64,000 bases of DNA from CBDCTM01 sp965222005 (GTDB lineage: Bacteria; Bacteroidota; Bacteroidia; Chitinophagales; Saprospiraceae), in contig OZ244935.1 of NCBI GenBank assembly GCA_965222005.1, forward strand, positions 2,232,001 to 2,296,000, given 5' to 3'. A model generated the notes under the pieces. The model saw only the letters and a list, made by a program, of their open reading frames with translations, had not been told where the DNA came from and did not search any database. Below are positions 1-11,137 of the stretch, piece by piece; positions within the stretch are counted from its first letter, which is position 1, and each line of letters opens with the position of its first letter. A program made the position numbers and the translations under genes.

Positions 1-1
1 A

Positions 2-3000
2 GAAAGCTACTTTGATGCAGAGCTTTTTGCCGCTCCCATCCAATATGATAAGGCTACCACCCAATTTTCTTCCGCCGGTCCTGATGAAGGGCATAAAGCC
101 TGGAAGTTTGATAACCGGGGCAATGTAATTGAAGTAGGAGATTTGATCGTGGCTACGGTGTTGAATACCGTTGCCACGCCTACTTTTGAGCTGAGAATCT
201 GGGTGAGTCGAAAAGATTATAACTTGGTCGATCCGGCCACTTTTGATTTTGGACTGGAATTCGACGGAGCAACTAATAATTCCAAGTTTGGATATGCCAA
301 TATTGTTGCACCATCCGGCAACAGCTTTGGCTGTGCGGTAGGTAATAATAAACAAACGCCGGGCCCGCCCTGGGGGACTATTGACGCCAATGGCAATTAC
401 TCGGCCAACTATATGGCCAACCAGTTTATGGAGATCACCCTCAACCTGTCGGATTTTGGTATTGATCCGGCTAAAATTGATCTGATTGATGCCTGTACTT
501 CTCCTTTCAATAATGTACTCTTCAAAGCACGCGCTTCCAGTTCTTTTACAGCCCAGCTAAAGGATTTCAACGGCCCTTATCCCTTTGGCGATATAAATTT
601 TGTGCCGGCTTCTATAGTAGGTGGTGTGCTTAATTGTAGTACACCTTTCATTACATTGGAAGCAGACTCTTTGTCGCCCGGAGCTTATTACGAATGGATC
701 ACGCCGGACGGTAATATCATCACCAACCCTATTGGATCAGAGATTCAGATAGATGAGCCAGGAACCTACATACTGGTGGCCTCAGCCCTGGAAGGCTGTG
801 AAGGTATTAGGGATACTTTTGTGGTAGTAAAAGATACGGTACCGCCCATTGCTACTATTACAGATGATCCGATATATGGCTGTGATAACGTGACCTCTAC
901 GCTTACTGCCGGTGAGCCAGGGATGAACTATTATTGGACGGGTCCCAACGGCTTTACGTCCACCAATCAGGTGATTAGCGTGGATGTGCCGGGACTGTAT
1001 ATTCTGAAAGTCACGCGTGAGAGTAATGGTTGTGCCGCGGTTGATTCTATTTATGTGTTGGAATATCCCTGCCAGGCTGACGAGCCTACAGATGTAGCTA
1101 CCACTACTATTATTGACGATATTCCGCCCACTTTTTCAGCTCCGCCGGATATTACGATAGATTGCCAGGATGATCCCGGCGATTTGACGCTGACCGGAGA
1201 TGTGACTGATGAAGATGACAACTGTGACCCTGCTATTGGCAATGCTATTTATACGGATCAAATCAATGTCAACGCGGGTTGTGAAGGTAATACCTGGATC
1301 GAACGAACCTGGACCCTGACTGATGATTGTGGCAACGTCACCCGATATACCCAAAACATTGTCATGGCGGATACAACCCCGCCGGTATTCAAGCAACCAC
1401 CAGATGTGACGATCAGCTGCGATGACGATCCCACCTTGCCTGGCTTGGTAGGCACCGTCACCTGGATAACTGATGATTGTGATCCCAATATCGACGGTGC
1501 GGTCTATGTAGATGTGGTAGATGACAATAGCCCCTGTGAAGGAGCTACGGTAATTCACCGCACCTGGTCGGTGACAGATGACTGTGGGAATGTGGCCAGC
1601 GCAACACAAACCATCGTAATGGAGGATACCAATCTGCCGACCTTTACCGTTCCTGCAGATGTGACGCTGGAATGCGATCAGGATATCGATGATCTGACTA
1701 TCGCGGGAGACGTCACAGATGAATCTGATGATTGTGATATGGGTATTGGAGAGGCGACCTATACAGATCAGGTTCTACCTTCGGGCCTCTGTCTGGAATC
1801 GGTAGTTGTAAAACGCCGCTGGGCTTTGAGTGACGATTGTGGCAACGAACTGATCCAGACGCAGACTATCACCATTGAAGATACCACTCCTCCGGTATTT
1901 GCTGCCCCGTTGGATGTCACCATTAGCTGTGACGAAGATCCCAATAATACTACGCTGACTGGTGAGATAGCGAATGCTACGGACAATTGTGATTCCAATC
2001 TCGCTCAAGCAACTTATACCGATATAGGTACCAATAATACGCCCTGTAGAGGCGGGAGCAGAATTACCAGAACCTGGATGATGACAGATGCCTGTGGCAA
2101 TACAGCCACAGCTACTCAGCAAATCATTTTGGAAGATACTACTCCTCCTACTTTCACCATCCCTGCTGACATCACCATTGGCTGTGCACAGAATCCTGGC
2201 GACTTGGGTGTTACCGGCATTGCATTTGGAGAAAATGATAATTGTGATATTTATGTTGGCAGAGCAAGCTATTCGGACGAAGTTGCACCAGACGATCCCT
2301 GTACCGGAGCTATGGTGATCACAAGAACCTGGTCATTAACAGATGATTGTGGCAACTCAAATGTACAAACCCAGCAGATCACTATGGAGGATAGTACACC
2401 GCCTGATTTTACCGTACCTCCGGATGTTACGATCCAATGTGACCAGAATCCCGATGACCTAAACCTTACCGGAGATGTTACCGATGAATCAGATACTTGT
2501 GATTCAAGTATAGGTGAAGCCACATACAGCGATCAACTATATCAGGATGACCCCTGTATTGGTGGCTGGCGGATTGAACGGACTTGGACATTGACAGATG
2601 CCTGCGGCAATTCGAAGCAACATGTGCAGATGATCATTGGAGAAGATAGTACGCCGCCTGTACTCCACGGCATTCCGGATACTGCTTATGTGCAGTGCGA
2701 CGAAACGGTGCCCCTGCCTACCATCGGAATCGATATTACAGTTTCTGACAATTGTGACGCTGATATTCCGATCCAGTTTAATGAAGCAATTACTCCGGGG
2801 AATTGTGAATCTGAGCAAATTATACTTCGCACATGGACAGCTACTGATGAATGCGGCAATAGCGTGTCTGCTACCCAAATTGTATTCATCGTTGATACAG
2901 AACAACCAGTTATTCTTGACTTTCCCGCTGACTTGACAGTGGCCTGTGATGCGGTGCCTACTCCTTATCAACCAATAGTACAGGACAATTGTGATCTCGA

Positions 3001-6000
3001 CCTGACACTTGATTTTGTTGAAGACACTATTCCCGGCAGCTGTATCAATAATTATATGCTTCACAGAAGCTGGACGTGGACAGACAATTGTGGCAATTCC
3101 AGCTCCAGAGTGCAAAGCATTTTGGTAGAAGACAGAGCGCCGCCTACATTCACCACACCGGATGATATTACCATTGAATGTAATGAAGATCCCAATGATC
3201 TGCTGCTTACCGGCGATGTGACGGATGAAGGGGATAATTGCTCGCTAGGTACAGCAGAAGCTGTATTTACAGATGTGGTGGTCAATAATTCGCCATGCGA
3301 AGGGGCTTTGGTAATCACCAGAACGTGGAGTTTGTCAGATGAATGTGGCAATACGACCACTGGTGTTCAAACGATAACCCTTGAGGATACCACGCCGCCC
3401 ATATTCTCTGTACCGGAGGATATCACAATATCATGCGATCAAAACCCCGATGACCTCAATATTACCGGCGATGTGATTGATGAGAGTGATGATTGCGATT
3501 CCAATGTGGGTGAAGCCAATTATATGGACGTCGTGAATACCATAGGTTTTTGTGATGGAGAAAGTACAATCACCAGAGTTTGGACTTTGGCGGATGATTG
3601 TGGCAATGAATTTCGGGATACTCAAATCATTGCGCTTATTGATACCATTCCTCCGCTATTTTCAGTGCCTGCAGATGTAACGTTGAGCTGCGATCAAAAC
3701 CCTGACGACCTCAATATTACCGGCGATGTGCTCAACGAATCCGATAATTGTGATAGCAATATCGGCGAGGCTATTTATGCAGATTCGACCTCTACAGATA
3801 CTGTATGTAATGGCTCTATCCACATATTGCGCACCTGGATGCTGACCGATCAATGTGGCAATATCCAAACAGCCGTTCAGCAAATCGCTTTGCTCGATAC
3901 CACACCGCCCCTTTTCTCAGCTCCGGCTGATCTGACCATCAGCTGCGACGTTGATCCCGATGATCTCAACATTACCGGCGATGTGCTAAACGAAGCAGAC
4001 AATTGCGATAACAATGTCGGAGAAGCCGTTTATTCGGATGACCCGATCTTAGATACGCTGTGCGCAGGATCAAGTATAATAATCAGGACATGGAGCCTGA
4101 TGGATGCCTGTGGTAATGAAACAACAGCTATCCAGCAAATTACCCTCCGTGATACGACACCACCAGTATTTACACTACCTCCAGATATTACCATCAGTTG
4201 TGAAACTGATCCCGGAAACCTTACTATAACCGGCACGGTGACTAATCCTTCGGACAACTGTGATCCCGGCCTTGGAGAAGCTACCTACACCGATCAGGTA
4301 GTGAGCAATACGCCCTGTGCCGGCGCCGCTACGATCAGCAGAACCTGGTCATTGACCGACAATTGTGGTAATGAAACACAGCTGACGCAATTAATTGTTC
4401 TGCAAGATACTACTGCACCTGCTTTTACAGCACCGGAAGACATCACAATTAGCTGTACCCAGGATCCCAATGACCTGAACCTCACCGGAGCTGCAATCAA
4501 TACTTCTGACAATTGCGATCCTGTTTTGGAGGACGCAACGTATCAGGATAATATATTAAGCGATACGCCCTGTCAAGGTGCTGCTACCATTGAAAGAACA
4601 TGGACGCTTTCGGATGATTGCGGCAATCAGACCACAGCTTTGCAGATCATTTCGATAATTGATACCATCGGCCCCAGCTTCAACCCACCGGCAGATGTGA
4701 CAGTTTATCTGGATAATTTCTGTGCCTTGGATACCACAATGGCTGACATCGGCGCACCGACCAATGTTGCGGATGATTGCTCTTCCAGCCCAACGGTAAC
4801 CTATTCGGACGACCTCAGCGGCTTGACAGGATGCAATGGTACAGGCACTTTTCAGCGCATTTGGACAGTAACGGATGCCTGTGGCAACAACTCAATCCAA
4901 ACACAAACGGTAACGGTGCTGGATACCATCGCTCCTACATTTACAACTCCTGCAGATGTCACCATTTATATGGATGCACTTTGCCAGGTCGATACGTCTA
5001 TCCATAATACAGGCGATGTCATTGACGCACAGGACAATTGTGAACCGCCACAGATCATTTACGGTGACGATCTTAGCGGCTTAACGGGCTGCAACGGCAC
5101 AGGCACCTTTATCCGCCATTGGCTGGTGATGGATGAATGTGGCAATGCAGTGACTGATACCCAGTATATTACCGTCCTCGATACACTGGCTCCTATATTT
5201 ACCGCACCGGCGGACACCACCGTTTATGTAGATTTGAATTGTCAGATTGATACCACCACGCTGGACATCGGCGAGGTGACCAATGTAGGAGACAATTGCA
5301 GCATTGTACCGCAAGTCAGTTATGCTGATAATACGAGCGGTTTAACCGGATGTAATAGTACGGGTACTTTTGAACGACTTTGGACGGTGACAGATGATTG
5401 TGGTAACTTGGCCACAGCTATTCAAATCATTATTGTTTTGGATACGCTGGCTCCTGTATTCACAGCACCTCCCGATACGGTATTGCCCTGTGATGCCAAT
5501 CCCAATGATTTAACTATTACAGGAGATGTAACTGACGAGCGCGATGGCTGTAATCCCGGCCTTTTGGATGCCCTGCACCAGGATAGTGTGGTGGTGGATT
5601 CGGCCTGTAGCAATGCCATGACCATTTATCGGGAATGGTCGCTGACGGACGATTGTGGCAATACGTTTAGCCAGATTCAGGTCATTACAATTGTGGATAA
5701 TGAGCCACCAAGTATTATTGGTGTACCGGAGGATGCCATTGTACCTTGTGACAGCCTGCTCCCGGTTCCGGAGATCGGTGTGGACATCACGGCGATTGAC
5801 AACTGTGATCCGGATGTGGTGATTAGCTTTGAAGAAAATAGTACACCGGGGAGTTGTGGAAACGAGTTTTTGATAACGCGTCGCTGGATTGCGGAAGATA
5901 ATTGCGGCAACCGGGATACCGTAAGCCAGCAAGTCTTGGTGATTGACACCCTGGCTCCGATTATTCAGTTTGCACCGGCCGACCTTACGGTGTCTTGTGA

Positions 6001-9000
6001 GTCGGTGCCTCCGCCTGCCGATCCTGCCGTGGTGGATAATTGCGACAGCAATGTGAACATCCTATATGAAGAGATCGGTTCGGATACGATTTGCCCCAAT
6101 ACATACACTCTGACCCGCCGCTGGAGTTGGGCAGATAGTTGCGGAAACACTGGCCAGCACATACAAACGATTTCTGTGGAAGACACCACGCCGCCTGATT
6201 TCAGTGTGCCGCCAGATGTTACTCTGGCCTGTGACGAGGACCCCAATGATCTGGACAATACCGGCGATGTGTTGGACGAATTTGATAATTGTGATCCGAA
6301 TATTGGAGAAGCCTTCTACCAGGATGATACATTAGTCGATCCGGTATGTGCCGGCAATATGGTAATCCGGCGCTTGTGGTCGCTTTCAGATACCTGCGGC
6401 AACCGAACGGATAAATTGCAAAGGATTACATTGGTAGATACGATTGCTCCCGTGATGACAGATGTACCGGCGGATCTGACCATTAGCTGTGATTCCGTTC
6501 CTGATCCCGTTGATCCGACTGTCAGCGATATTTGCAATTCTGAAGTAGTTTTGACATTCAACGAAAGCCGTGTTGACGGGGCTTGTGCAGGTAATTATAC
6601 GTTGACACGAATCTGGACGGCTACCGATGCCTGTGGCAATGAGCAGCAACGAACGCAGCACATTGAAGTGATAAATACCGCTTTGCCGGTTTTGATAGAT
6701 GTGCCCGCAGATATTACCGTAAGCTGTGACTCTGTTCCACCTCCGGCAATGCCTACTGCATCGGATGTTTGCGATACCACCGTAGTGATTCAATTCGACC
6801 AGCAAATAACCGCCGGCTCATGTGATGATGGCTACACCATTACCAGGATATGGACGGCGATTGACGGTTGTGGCAATCAGGCAGATAGTAGTCAGCTAAT
6901 TACGGTAATAGACACTATAGCCCCTGTATTTGATAGCATACCGCCTGCCTTGACCATAGCTTGCGACTCAATTTTACAGCTGCCCATGCTTACCGCTACT
7001 GATAATTGTGATGCCGATGTGACGATCACAATGACTGTGACGGACACTACGGCGGTTTGTATTGGAGCTTATACCTACCGGCGCATTTGGACAGCAACTG
7101 ATAATTGTGGCAATACTTCAAGCATTAGCCAGGATATAACGGTGGAGGTTTGCGATCCGGATATAGAGATCACTGTTGGGCCTGATTCCATTGTTTGTGA
7201 AAACGAAGCCGTGATGTTCACTGTGACGGTGATTTCCGATTACAATCAGCTTTATTATCAATGGCAGTATAGCAGTGATAATGGCGGTGTCTGGACAGAT
7301 TTAGCAGGTGCTACGGATTCCACCTTGCTAATTGATCCTGCCCGGCTGAGCGATGCCGGTCTTTACCGCTGCCTGGTTGCCAATGAGTTTACAGATATCA
7401 AGGACAGCCTCTGCAACATACAATCTGATGAGGCACAGCTGATCGTACTGCCCCTACCTCCGCCTACCGATCTCAGTGAAATCATTTGCGAAGGAGACTC
7501 AGTGGTTGTTGGTAATCATGTGTACACTACAAGTGGAAGCTATTCTGATACATTGGTGGCTGCGAATGGCTGCGACAGCATCGTACATTTAGTGCTCCTG
7601 GTCAATGATTTTGTCTATACGGATTTTGTAGATGAAATTTGTGCCGGCACCGACTATCAGTTTGGCGATACATTGGTGAGCGATAGTGGCGTGTATTATG
7701 ATACACTGACGGCTGTTTCTGGTTGCGACAGCATCGTTTCGTTGACCTTGACGATCAAAGAATGGATTGTGACGGATTTGAACGAAACGATTTGTGAAGG
7801 CGATTCCATTCTGATCGGCAACTCAATTTATACTATCCCGGGGCTTTACTCCGATACCCTTACCGCAGCAGACGGATGCGACAGTGTGGTCAATTTGGTG
7901 CTGAGTACGTTACCACCTACCGTGTTTAACCAAACGCTGCAGCTTTGTCCGATGGAATTATACAATGGGACGGGCTATGCAAGTGACACGGTGCTGATAG
8001 ACACACTTTCTACTGTTTTCGGCTGTGATAGTATTGTATATACGCAAATCAAGCTGTTGCCCAGCCAAATTCAGCATTTTTCTGTAGCTATTTGTGTGGG
8101 AGATACCTTCCGGGGAATGGCTTATTATTCCGATACGCTGCTGGTAGATAGCTTGCACAATATGCATGGCTGCGATAGCATCATTCAAACCCAATTGACA
8201 GTAAATCCGGAAAAGCTGGATAGTGTATTCGTCGAGCTTTGTGAAGGCACGGCTTTTAATGGCGTGGTATATCCCGGCGATACGATCTTGGTGGATAGCC
8301 TGAGTACGGTATTTGGTTGCGATAGTGTAGTATTGAGGCATCTGACGTTTGTAGATAACTATATGGATACCATTGATGTGGTGCTTTGTGAAGGAGATTT
8401 ATATAATGGTGTTGCTTATTACGCTGATACGCTGCTCACCAATTCCTACACTTCTACATTGGGTTGCGATAGCATTGTGCATATTGCTTTGCAGGTCAAT
8501 CCGCATAGTTCTTCTACTATTGATGGAGAGATCTGTGATGGGGAGACCTTTACAATTGGTGATTCAAATTACGATATAAGTGGCATTTATGTAGATACAT
8601 TGGTCAATATGTATGGTTGTGATAGTATAGTTACCCTAAACCTGACAGTACATGATATATATTCTGAAACTACCAGCTATGATCTGTGCGAAGGCGATTT
8701 GCTGAACGGTCAAATTTATCATTCCGATACTTCCTGGGCCGATACACTGTCATCCATATATGGCTGCGATAGCATTCTGATTAGCAATATTATTGTGCAT
8801 CCGCTTTATTCAGATAGTATGGAAATACAACTCTGTGAAGGCACCCCATATAACGGTAACGTGTATAGTACGGATACCATCCTTACTACTATGTACACTA
8901 CAATTCACGGCTGCGACAGTACAGTAGCCATATTGCTCAAATATGTCCCCGAGATTGTAGATACCTTACATGTACAGCTTTGTGAAGGAGAGATTTATCA

Positions 9001-11062
9001 AGGAGTACGCCTTATCAATGATACCATGCTCGTGAACAGTTATACTTCAGCGGCAGGTTGTGATAGTACAGAGTATGTAAATATCCGAGTATTGTACCCA
9101 AGTACAGATTCTCTCCAGGCAGTTATTTGTGAAGGCGAGTACTACACATTTGCCGGAAATGATTATACCAGCACAGGCATTTATTCAACATTAAATACAG
9201 GCAGCAATGGTTGCGACAGCACCACCATTCTCGATCTAACTGTACTGGAAGTATTCAACATGCAGCAGGCTGTAACTATATGTGAGGGTGAGGATTATGA
9301 AGGAACGATTTATTTTTCTGATACCTTGATAGTTGATAGCCTGATCGCAGTAAATGGTTGCGACAGTATCGTAGCAACGAATGTTAGGGTTACACCTGAT
9401 CAGGACTTAGTGTTGAATGTTCAACTTTGTGAAGGAACCGATCACAACGGGGTCTTTTATCAAAACGATACGGTATTGATTGATAGCCTCATTACAGCTA
9501 CGGGCTGCGATAGTGTTGTGATTACCAATATTGTGTTTGATGCGATATACCGAGATACTATGCCGCTCCGCTTGTGCTATGGAGATGTGTATCAAGGAGC
9601 GGCAATCTTTGCCGATACTATTATCTCACATTATTATACTACTACCAATGGTTGTGATAGTATTGAGGTAGTTGATATTTTGATGAGCCCAGTGTTTGCC
9701 GATACTGCCCAGCAAGTGATCTGTGAAGGAGATAGCCTGTTGATAGGTGGTGCATATCAAACCACTAGTGGTGTTTATCAGGAAAGCTGGACAACGGTAC
9801 ATGGTTGCGATAGCCTGTATGTGACGCTATTGGAGGTATTGCCGAAGTCGGACAGCACCATATCCTACAGTATTTGCGAAGGGGATTCTGTTTTGATAGA
9901 TGGTGTGTATCAAAAAGAGGCAGGAACCTTCATAAGTAATGCCTTTAATCAGCATGGTTGCGATAGCACTATTGTGATAACATTGGCGGTGCAGGAACGG
10001 GTTGTTGAGCAAATGGAGTTTTCGATTTGTTATGGCGATAGTTTATTTGTTGGAGGAGCTTATCAATTTGACTCTGGCTTGTTTACGGATACGCTTATTG
10101 CAGCCAGTGGTTGTGATAGTCTGGTGAGTACACAACTAGAAGTCCGACCAGCCAATGATGACACCTTCCTCGAAGAAGTGATCTGCGAAGGAGATAGCTT
10201 GCTGATATTTGGCAATTATGAAACCCAGGCAGGCATCTATACCGATACCTACACAGATGCTTTTGGCTGCGACAGCCTCGTGAGTGTGGAGCTGATCGTT
10301 GAGCCGGTTGTAGAGTTGCTTGCAGATGATTATCGCATTTGCCTGGGCGATGAAGTGCAAATAGAAGTACTGGGCGCAGATGTCGTTCATTGGAGTCCAT
10401 CGCATGGGTTGAGCTGTACCGATTGCCCCAACCCGATTGCTTCGCCGAAAATTACTACTACCTATTTTGCCACTGCCGACAATTGCGCCGGTACTACAGT
10501 AGAAGTACAAGCAACTGTAGAGGTAAACCTGCCACCGAGCATAGAAATAGAGGCGGAAGCACAGGTAGTCAAAGGTGATACGGCCTGGTTAGTAGCAACC
10601 ACCAATGATACGCTGGCCACTATATTTTGGATGAACCAGTTTGGTGATACGCTCTGCTGGGATTGCAGTGAGATACTGGTTGAAATGCTACAATCAGCCA
10701 GCTACATTGCCACTGTGATTGATGAGGAAGGCTGTATGAACCAGGACGAGGTGCAAATAGGGGTACGGGACGAATGTGTAGAGGGAGTATTGGAAATTCC
10801 CAACTTTATCACCCCCAACGGAGATGGCTACAATGATGAGTTTGAGATCCGGTACCGCTATTATTCCGAAGTTTCACTGTTGCGCATTTACAATCGCTGG
10901 GGAGAACTGGTATTCGAAACCAAAGATATACTCACCGATAGGTGGGACGGCACCTTCCGGGGGCAGCCATTAAACCCCGATGTGTATGTCTATTATATCA
11001 TAGGATACTGCCTCAATGGCGATGAATTTATAACTAAGGGAAATATAACCATAATAAAATAA
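2..11062 (+). CDS. Giant T9SS type-B repeat adhesin, 5' end outside window
   Basis: The frame is open from base 2, so the gene starts before the window; a TTG at 143 is only an internal codon. 3,686 residues are visible. In order: an unclassified domain and PKD/Ig-like pieces (about 1-370), 24 HYR-like repeats of about 80-87 residues (about 373-2383), an Ig-like domain (about 2384-2483), 19 repeats with Cys-Glu-Gly and Gly-Cys-Asp-Ser (about 2490-3436), then a PKD-like stretch and a C-terminal gliding-motility-associated domain (about 3600-3686; FITPNGDGYNDEF, RIYNRWGELVF, WDGTFRGQPLNPDVYVYYI). That last domain is the type-B sorting signal of T9SS, so the protein is probably exported to the cell surface as a SprB-like adhesin. 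The regular cysteines suggest disulfide-stabilised repeats. The PorP/SprF gene just downstream is the usual partner. Ligand and role in gliding are unknown. Confidence 0.93.
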   Translation, partial: ESYFDAELFAAPIQYDKATTQFSSAGPDEGHKAWKFDNRGNVIEVGDLIVATVLNTVATPTFELRIWVSRKDYNLVDPATFDFGLEFDGATNNSKFGYANIVAPSGNSFGCAVGNNKQTPGPPWGTIDANGNYSANYMANQFMEITLNLSDFGIDPAKIDLIDACTSPFNNVLFKARASSSFTAQLKDFNGPYPFGDINFVPASIVGGVLNCSTPFITLEADSLSPGAYYEWITPDGNIITNPIGSEIQIDEPGTYILVASALEGCEGIRDTFVVVKDTVPPIATITDDPIYGCDNVTSTLTAGEPGMNYYWTGPNGFTSTNQVISVDVPGLYILKVTRESNGCAAVDSIYVLEYPCQADEPTDVATTTIIDDIPPTFSAPPDITIDCQDDPGDLTLTGDVTDEDDNCDPAIGNAIYTDQINVNAGCEGNTWIERTWTLTDDCGNVTRYTQNIVMADTTPPVFKQPPDVTISCDDDPTLPGLVGTVTWITDDCDPNIDGAVYVDVVDDNSPCEGATVIHRTWSVTDDCGNVASATQTIVMEDTNLPTFTVPADVTLECDQDIDDLTIAGDVTDESDDCDMGIGEATYTDQVLPSGLCLESVVVKRRWALSDDCGNELIQTQTITIEDTTPPVFAAPLDVTISCDEDPNNTTLTGEIANATDNCDSNLAQATYTDIGTNNTPCRGGSRITRTWMMTDACGNTATATQQIILEDTTPPTFTIPADITIGCAQNPGDLGVTGIAFGENDNCDIYVGRASYSDEVAPDDPCTGAMVITRTWSLTDDCGNSNVQTQQITMEDSTPPDFTVPPDVTIQCDQNPDDLNLTGDVTDESDTCDSSIGEATYSDQLYQDDPCIGGWRIERTWTLTDACGNSKQHVQMIIGEDSTPPVLHGIPDTAYVQCDETVPLPTIGIDITVSDNCDADIPIQFNEAITPGNCESEQIILRTWTATDECGNSVSATQIVFIVDTEQPVILDFPADLTVACDAVPTPYQPIVQDNCDLDLTLDFVEDTIPGSCINNYMLHRSWTWTDNCGNSSSRVQSILVEDRAPPTFTTPDDITIECNEDPNDLLLTGDVTDEGDNCSLGTAEAVFTDVVVNNSPCEGALVITRTWSLSDECGNTTTGVQTITLEDTTPPIFSVPEDITISCDQNPDDLNITGDVIDESDDCDSNVGEANYMDVVNTIGFCDGESTITRVWTLADDCGNEFRDTQIIALIDTIPPLFSVPADVTLSCDQNPDDLNITGDVLNESDNCDSNIGEAIYADSTSTDTVCNGSIHILRTWMLTDQCGNIQTAVQQIALLDTTPPLFSAPADLTISCDVDPDDLNITGDVLNEADNCDNNVGEAVYSDDPILDTLCAGSSIIIRTWSLMDACGNETTAIQQITLRDTTPPVFTLPPDITISCETDPGNLTITGTVTNPSDNCDPGLGEATYTDQVVSNTPCAGAATISRTWSLTDNCGNETQLTQLIVLQDTTAPAFTAPEDITISCTQDPNDLNLTGAAINTSDNCDPVLEDATYQDNILSDTPCQGAATIERTWTLSDDCGNQTTALQIISIIDTIGPSFNPPADVTVYLDNFCALDTTMADIGAPTNVADDCSSSPTVTYSDDLSGLTGCNGTGTFQRIWTVTDACGNNSIQTQTVTVLDTIAPTFTTPADVTIYMDALCQVDTSIHNTGDVIDAQDNCEPPQIIYGDDLSGLTGCNGTGTFIRHWLVMDECGNAVTDTQYITVLDTLAPIFTAPADTTVYVDLNCQIDTTTLDIGEVTNVGDNCSIVPQVSYADNTSGLTGCNSTGTFERLWTVTDDCGNLATAIQIIIVLDTLAPVFTAPPDTVLPCDANPNDLTITGDVTDERDGCNPGLLDALHQDSVVVDSACSNAMTIYREWSLTDDCGNTFSQIQVITIVDNEPPSIIGVPEDAIVPCDSLLPVPEIGVDITAIDNCDPDVVISFEENSTPGSCGNEFLITRRWIAEDNCGNRDTVSQQVLVIDTLAPIIQFAPADLTVSCESVPPPADPAVVDNCDSNVNILYEEIGSDTICPNTYTLTRRWSWADSCGNTGQHIQTISVEDTTPPDFSVPPDVTLACDEDPNDLDNTGDVLDEFDNCDPNIGEAFYQDDTLVDPVCAGNMVIRRLWSLSDTCGNRTDKLQRITLVDTIAPVMTDVPADLTISCDSVPDPVDPTVSDICNSEVVLTFNESRVDGACAGNYTLTRIWTATDACGNEQQRTQHIEVINTALPVLIDVPADITVSCDSVPPPAMPTASDVCDTTVVIQFDQQITAGSCDDGYTITRIWTAIDGCGNQADSSQLITVIDTIAPVFDSIPPALTIACDSILQLPMLTATDNCDADVTITMTVTDTTAVCIGAYTYRRIWTATDNCGNTSSISQDITVEVCDPDIEITVGPDSIVCENEAVMFTVTVISDYNQLYYQWQYSSDNGGVWTDLAGATDSTLLIDPARLSDAGLYRCLVANEFTDIKDSLCNIQSDEAQLIVLPLPPPTDLSEIICEGDSVVVGNHVYTTSGSYSDTLVAANGCDSIVHLVLLVNDFVYTDFVDEICAGTDYQFGDTLVSDSGVYYDTLTAVSGCDSIVSLTLTIKEWIVTDLNETICEGDSILIGNSIYTIPGLYSDTLTAADGCDSVVNLVLSTLPPTVFNQTLQLCPMELYNGTGYASDTVLIDTLSTVFGCDSIVYTQIKLLPSQIQHFSVAICVGDTFRGMAYYSDTLLVDSLHNMHGCDSIIQTQLTVNPEKLDSVFVELCEGTAFNGVVYPGDTILVDSLSTVFGCDSVVLRHLTFVDNYMDTIDVVLCEGDLYNGVAYYADTLLTNSYTSTLGCDSIVHIALQVNPHSSSTIDGEICDGETFTIGDSNYDISGIYVDTLVNMYGCDSIVTLNLTVHDIYSETTSYDLCEGDLLNGQIYHSDTSWADTLSSIYGCDSILISNIIVHPLYSDSMEIQLCEGTPYNGNVYSTDTILTTMYTTIHGCDSTVAILLKYVPEIVDTLHVQLCEGEIYQGVRLINDTMLVNSYTSAAGCDSTEYVNIRVLYPSTDSLQAVICEGEYYTFAGNDYTSTGIYSTLNTGSNGCDSTTILDLTVLEVFNMQQAVTICEGEDYEGTIYFSDTLIVDSLIAVNGCDSIVATNVRVTPDQDLVLNVQLCEGTDHNGVFYQNDTVLIDSLITATGCDSVVITNIVFDAIYRDTMPLRLCYGDVYQGAAIFADTIISHYYTTTNGCDSIEVVDILMSPVFADTAQQVICEGDSLLIGGAYQTTSGVYQESWTTVHGCDSLYVTLLEVLPKSDSTISYSICEGDSVLIDGVYQKEAGTFISNAFNQHGCDSTIVITLAVQERVVEQMEFSICYGDSLFVGGAYQFDSGLFTDTLIAASGCDSLVSTQLEVRPANDDTFLEEVICEGDSLLIFGNYETQAGIYTDTYTDAFGCDSLVSVELIVEPVVELLADDYRICLGDEVQIEVLGADVVHWSPSHGLSCTDCPNPIASPKITTTYFATADNCAGTTVEVQATVEVNLPPSIEIEAEAQVVKGDTAWLVATTNDTLATIFWMNQFGDTLCWDCSEILVEMLQSASYIATVIDEEGCMNQDEVQIGVRDECVEGVLEIPNFITPNGDGYNDEFEIRYRYYSEVSLLRIYNRWGELVFETKDILTDRWDGTFRGQPLNPDVYVYYIIGYCLNGDEFITKGNITIIK
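1117..7150 (+). repeat. 24 HYR-like domain repeats inside the adhesin
   Basis: Twenty-four protein repeats can be counted by the cores PPxFxxPxDxTIxC, DNCD, RTWSLTDDCGN and the linker DTTPP. Most keep four cysteines. Repeats 15-17 form a sub-family that replaces the first Cys segment with a VY(L/M/V)D segment and carries SGLTGCN(G/S)TGTF. Repeats 7, 8, 19, 20 and 22-24 are a shorter variant with V(A/S)CD and IxRxWTA. The DNA copies are well diverged, so this is an old array with local sub-duplications rather than a recent expansion. Confidence 0.85.
7470..10310 (+). repeat. 19 Cys-Glu-Gly / Gly-Cys-Asp-Ser repeats inside the adhesin
   Basis: Nineteen repeats of about 45-55 residues follow the pattern (I/L)CEGdxxxxxgxxYxxdTxxxxxxxxxxGCDSIVxxxLxV, with one CEG and one GCD cysteine per unit. 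One cysteine pair per repeat suggests a disulfide per module. Members are diverged at the DNA level. This repeat type recurs in Bacteroidota surface proteins that end in gliding-motility C-terminal domains; its function is not known to me. Confidence 0.8.
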
Positions 11063-11137
11063 ATCACACAAATACCCCCACGCTACTATAAACGAACGTT
11101 TGCCAATAACATCCCCTCTGCAAAAAAATCATAGCTC

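Noticed and set aside
1117..10310. Repeat arrays of the adhesin as CRISPR-like or satellite DNA
   Set aside because: The repeats are conserved as protein, diverged as DNA, and lie in one long open frame.
1051..10578. Many minus-strand and out-of-frame open frames inside the adhesin gene
   Set aside because: They are shadows caused by the repetitive coding sequence: no signal peptides, no family motifs, and they repeat with the repeats.
143..11062. Start of the giant adhesin at TTG 143
   Set aside because: The same frame is open back to base 2 with protein-like sequence, so the gene begins before the window.
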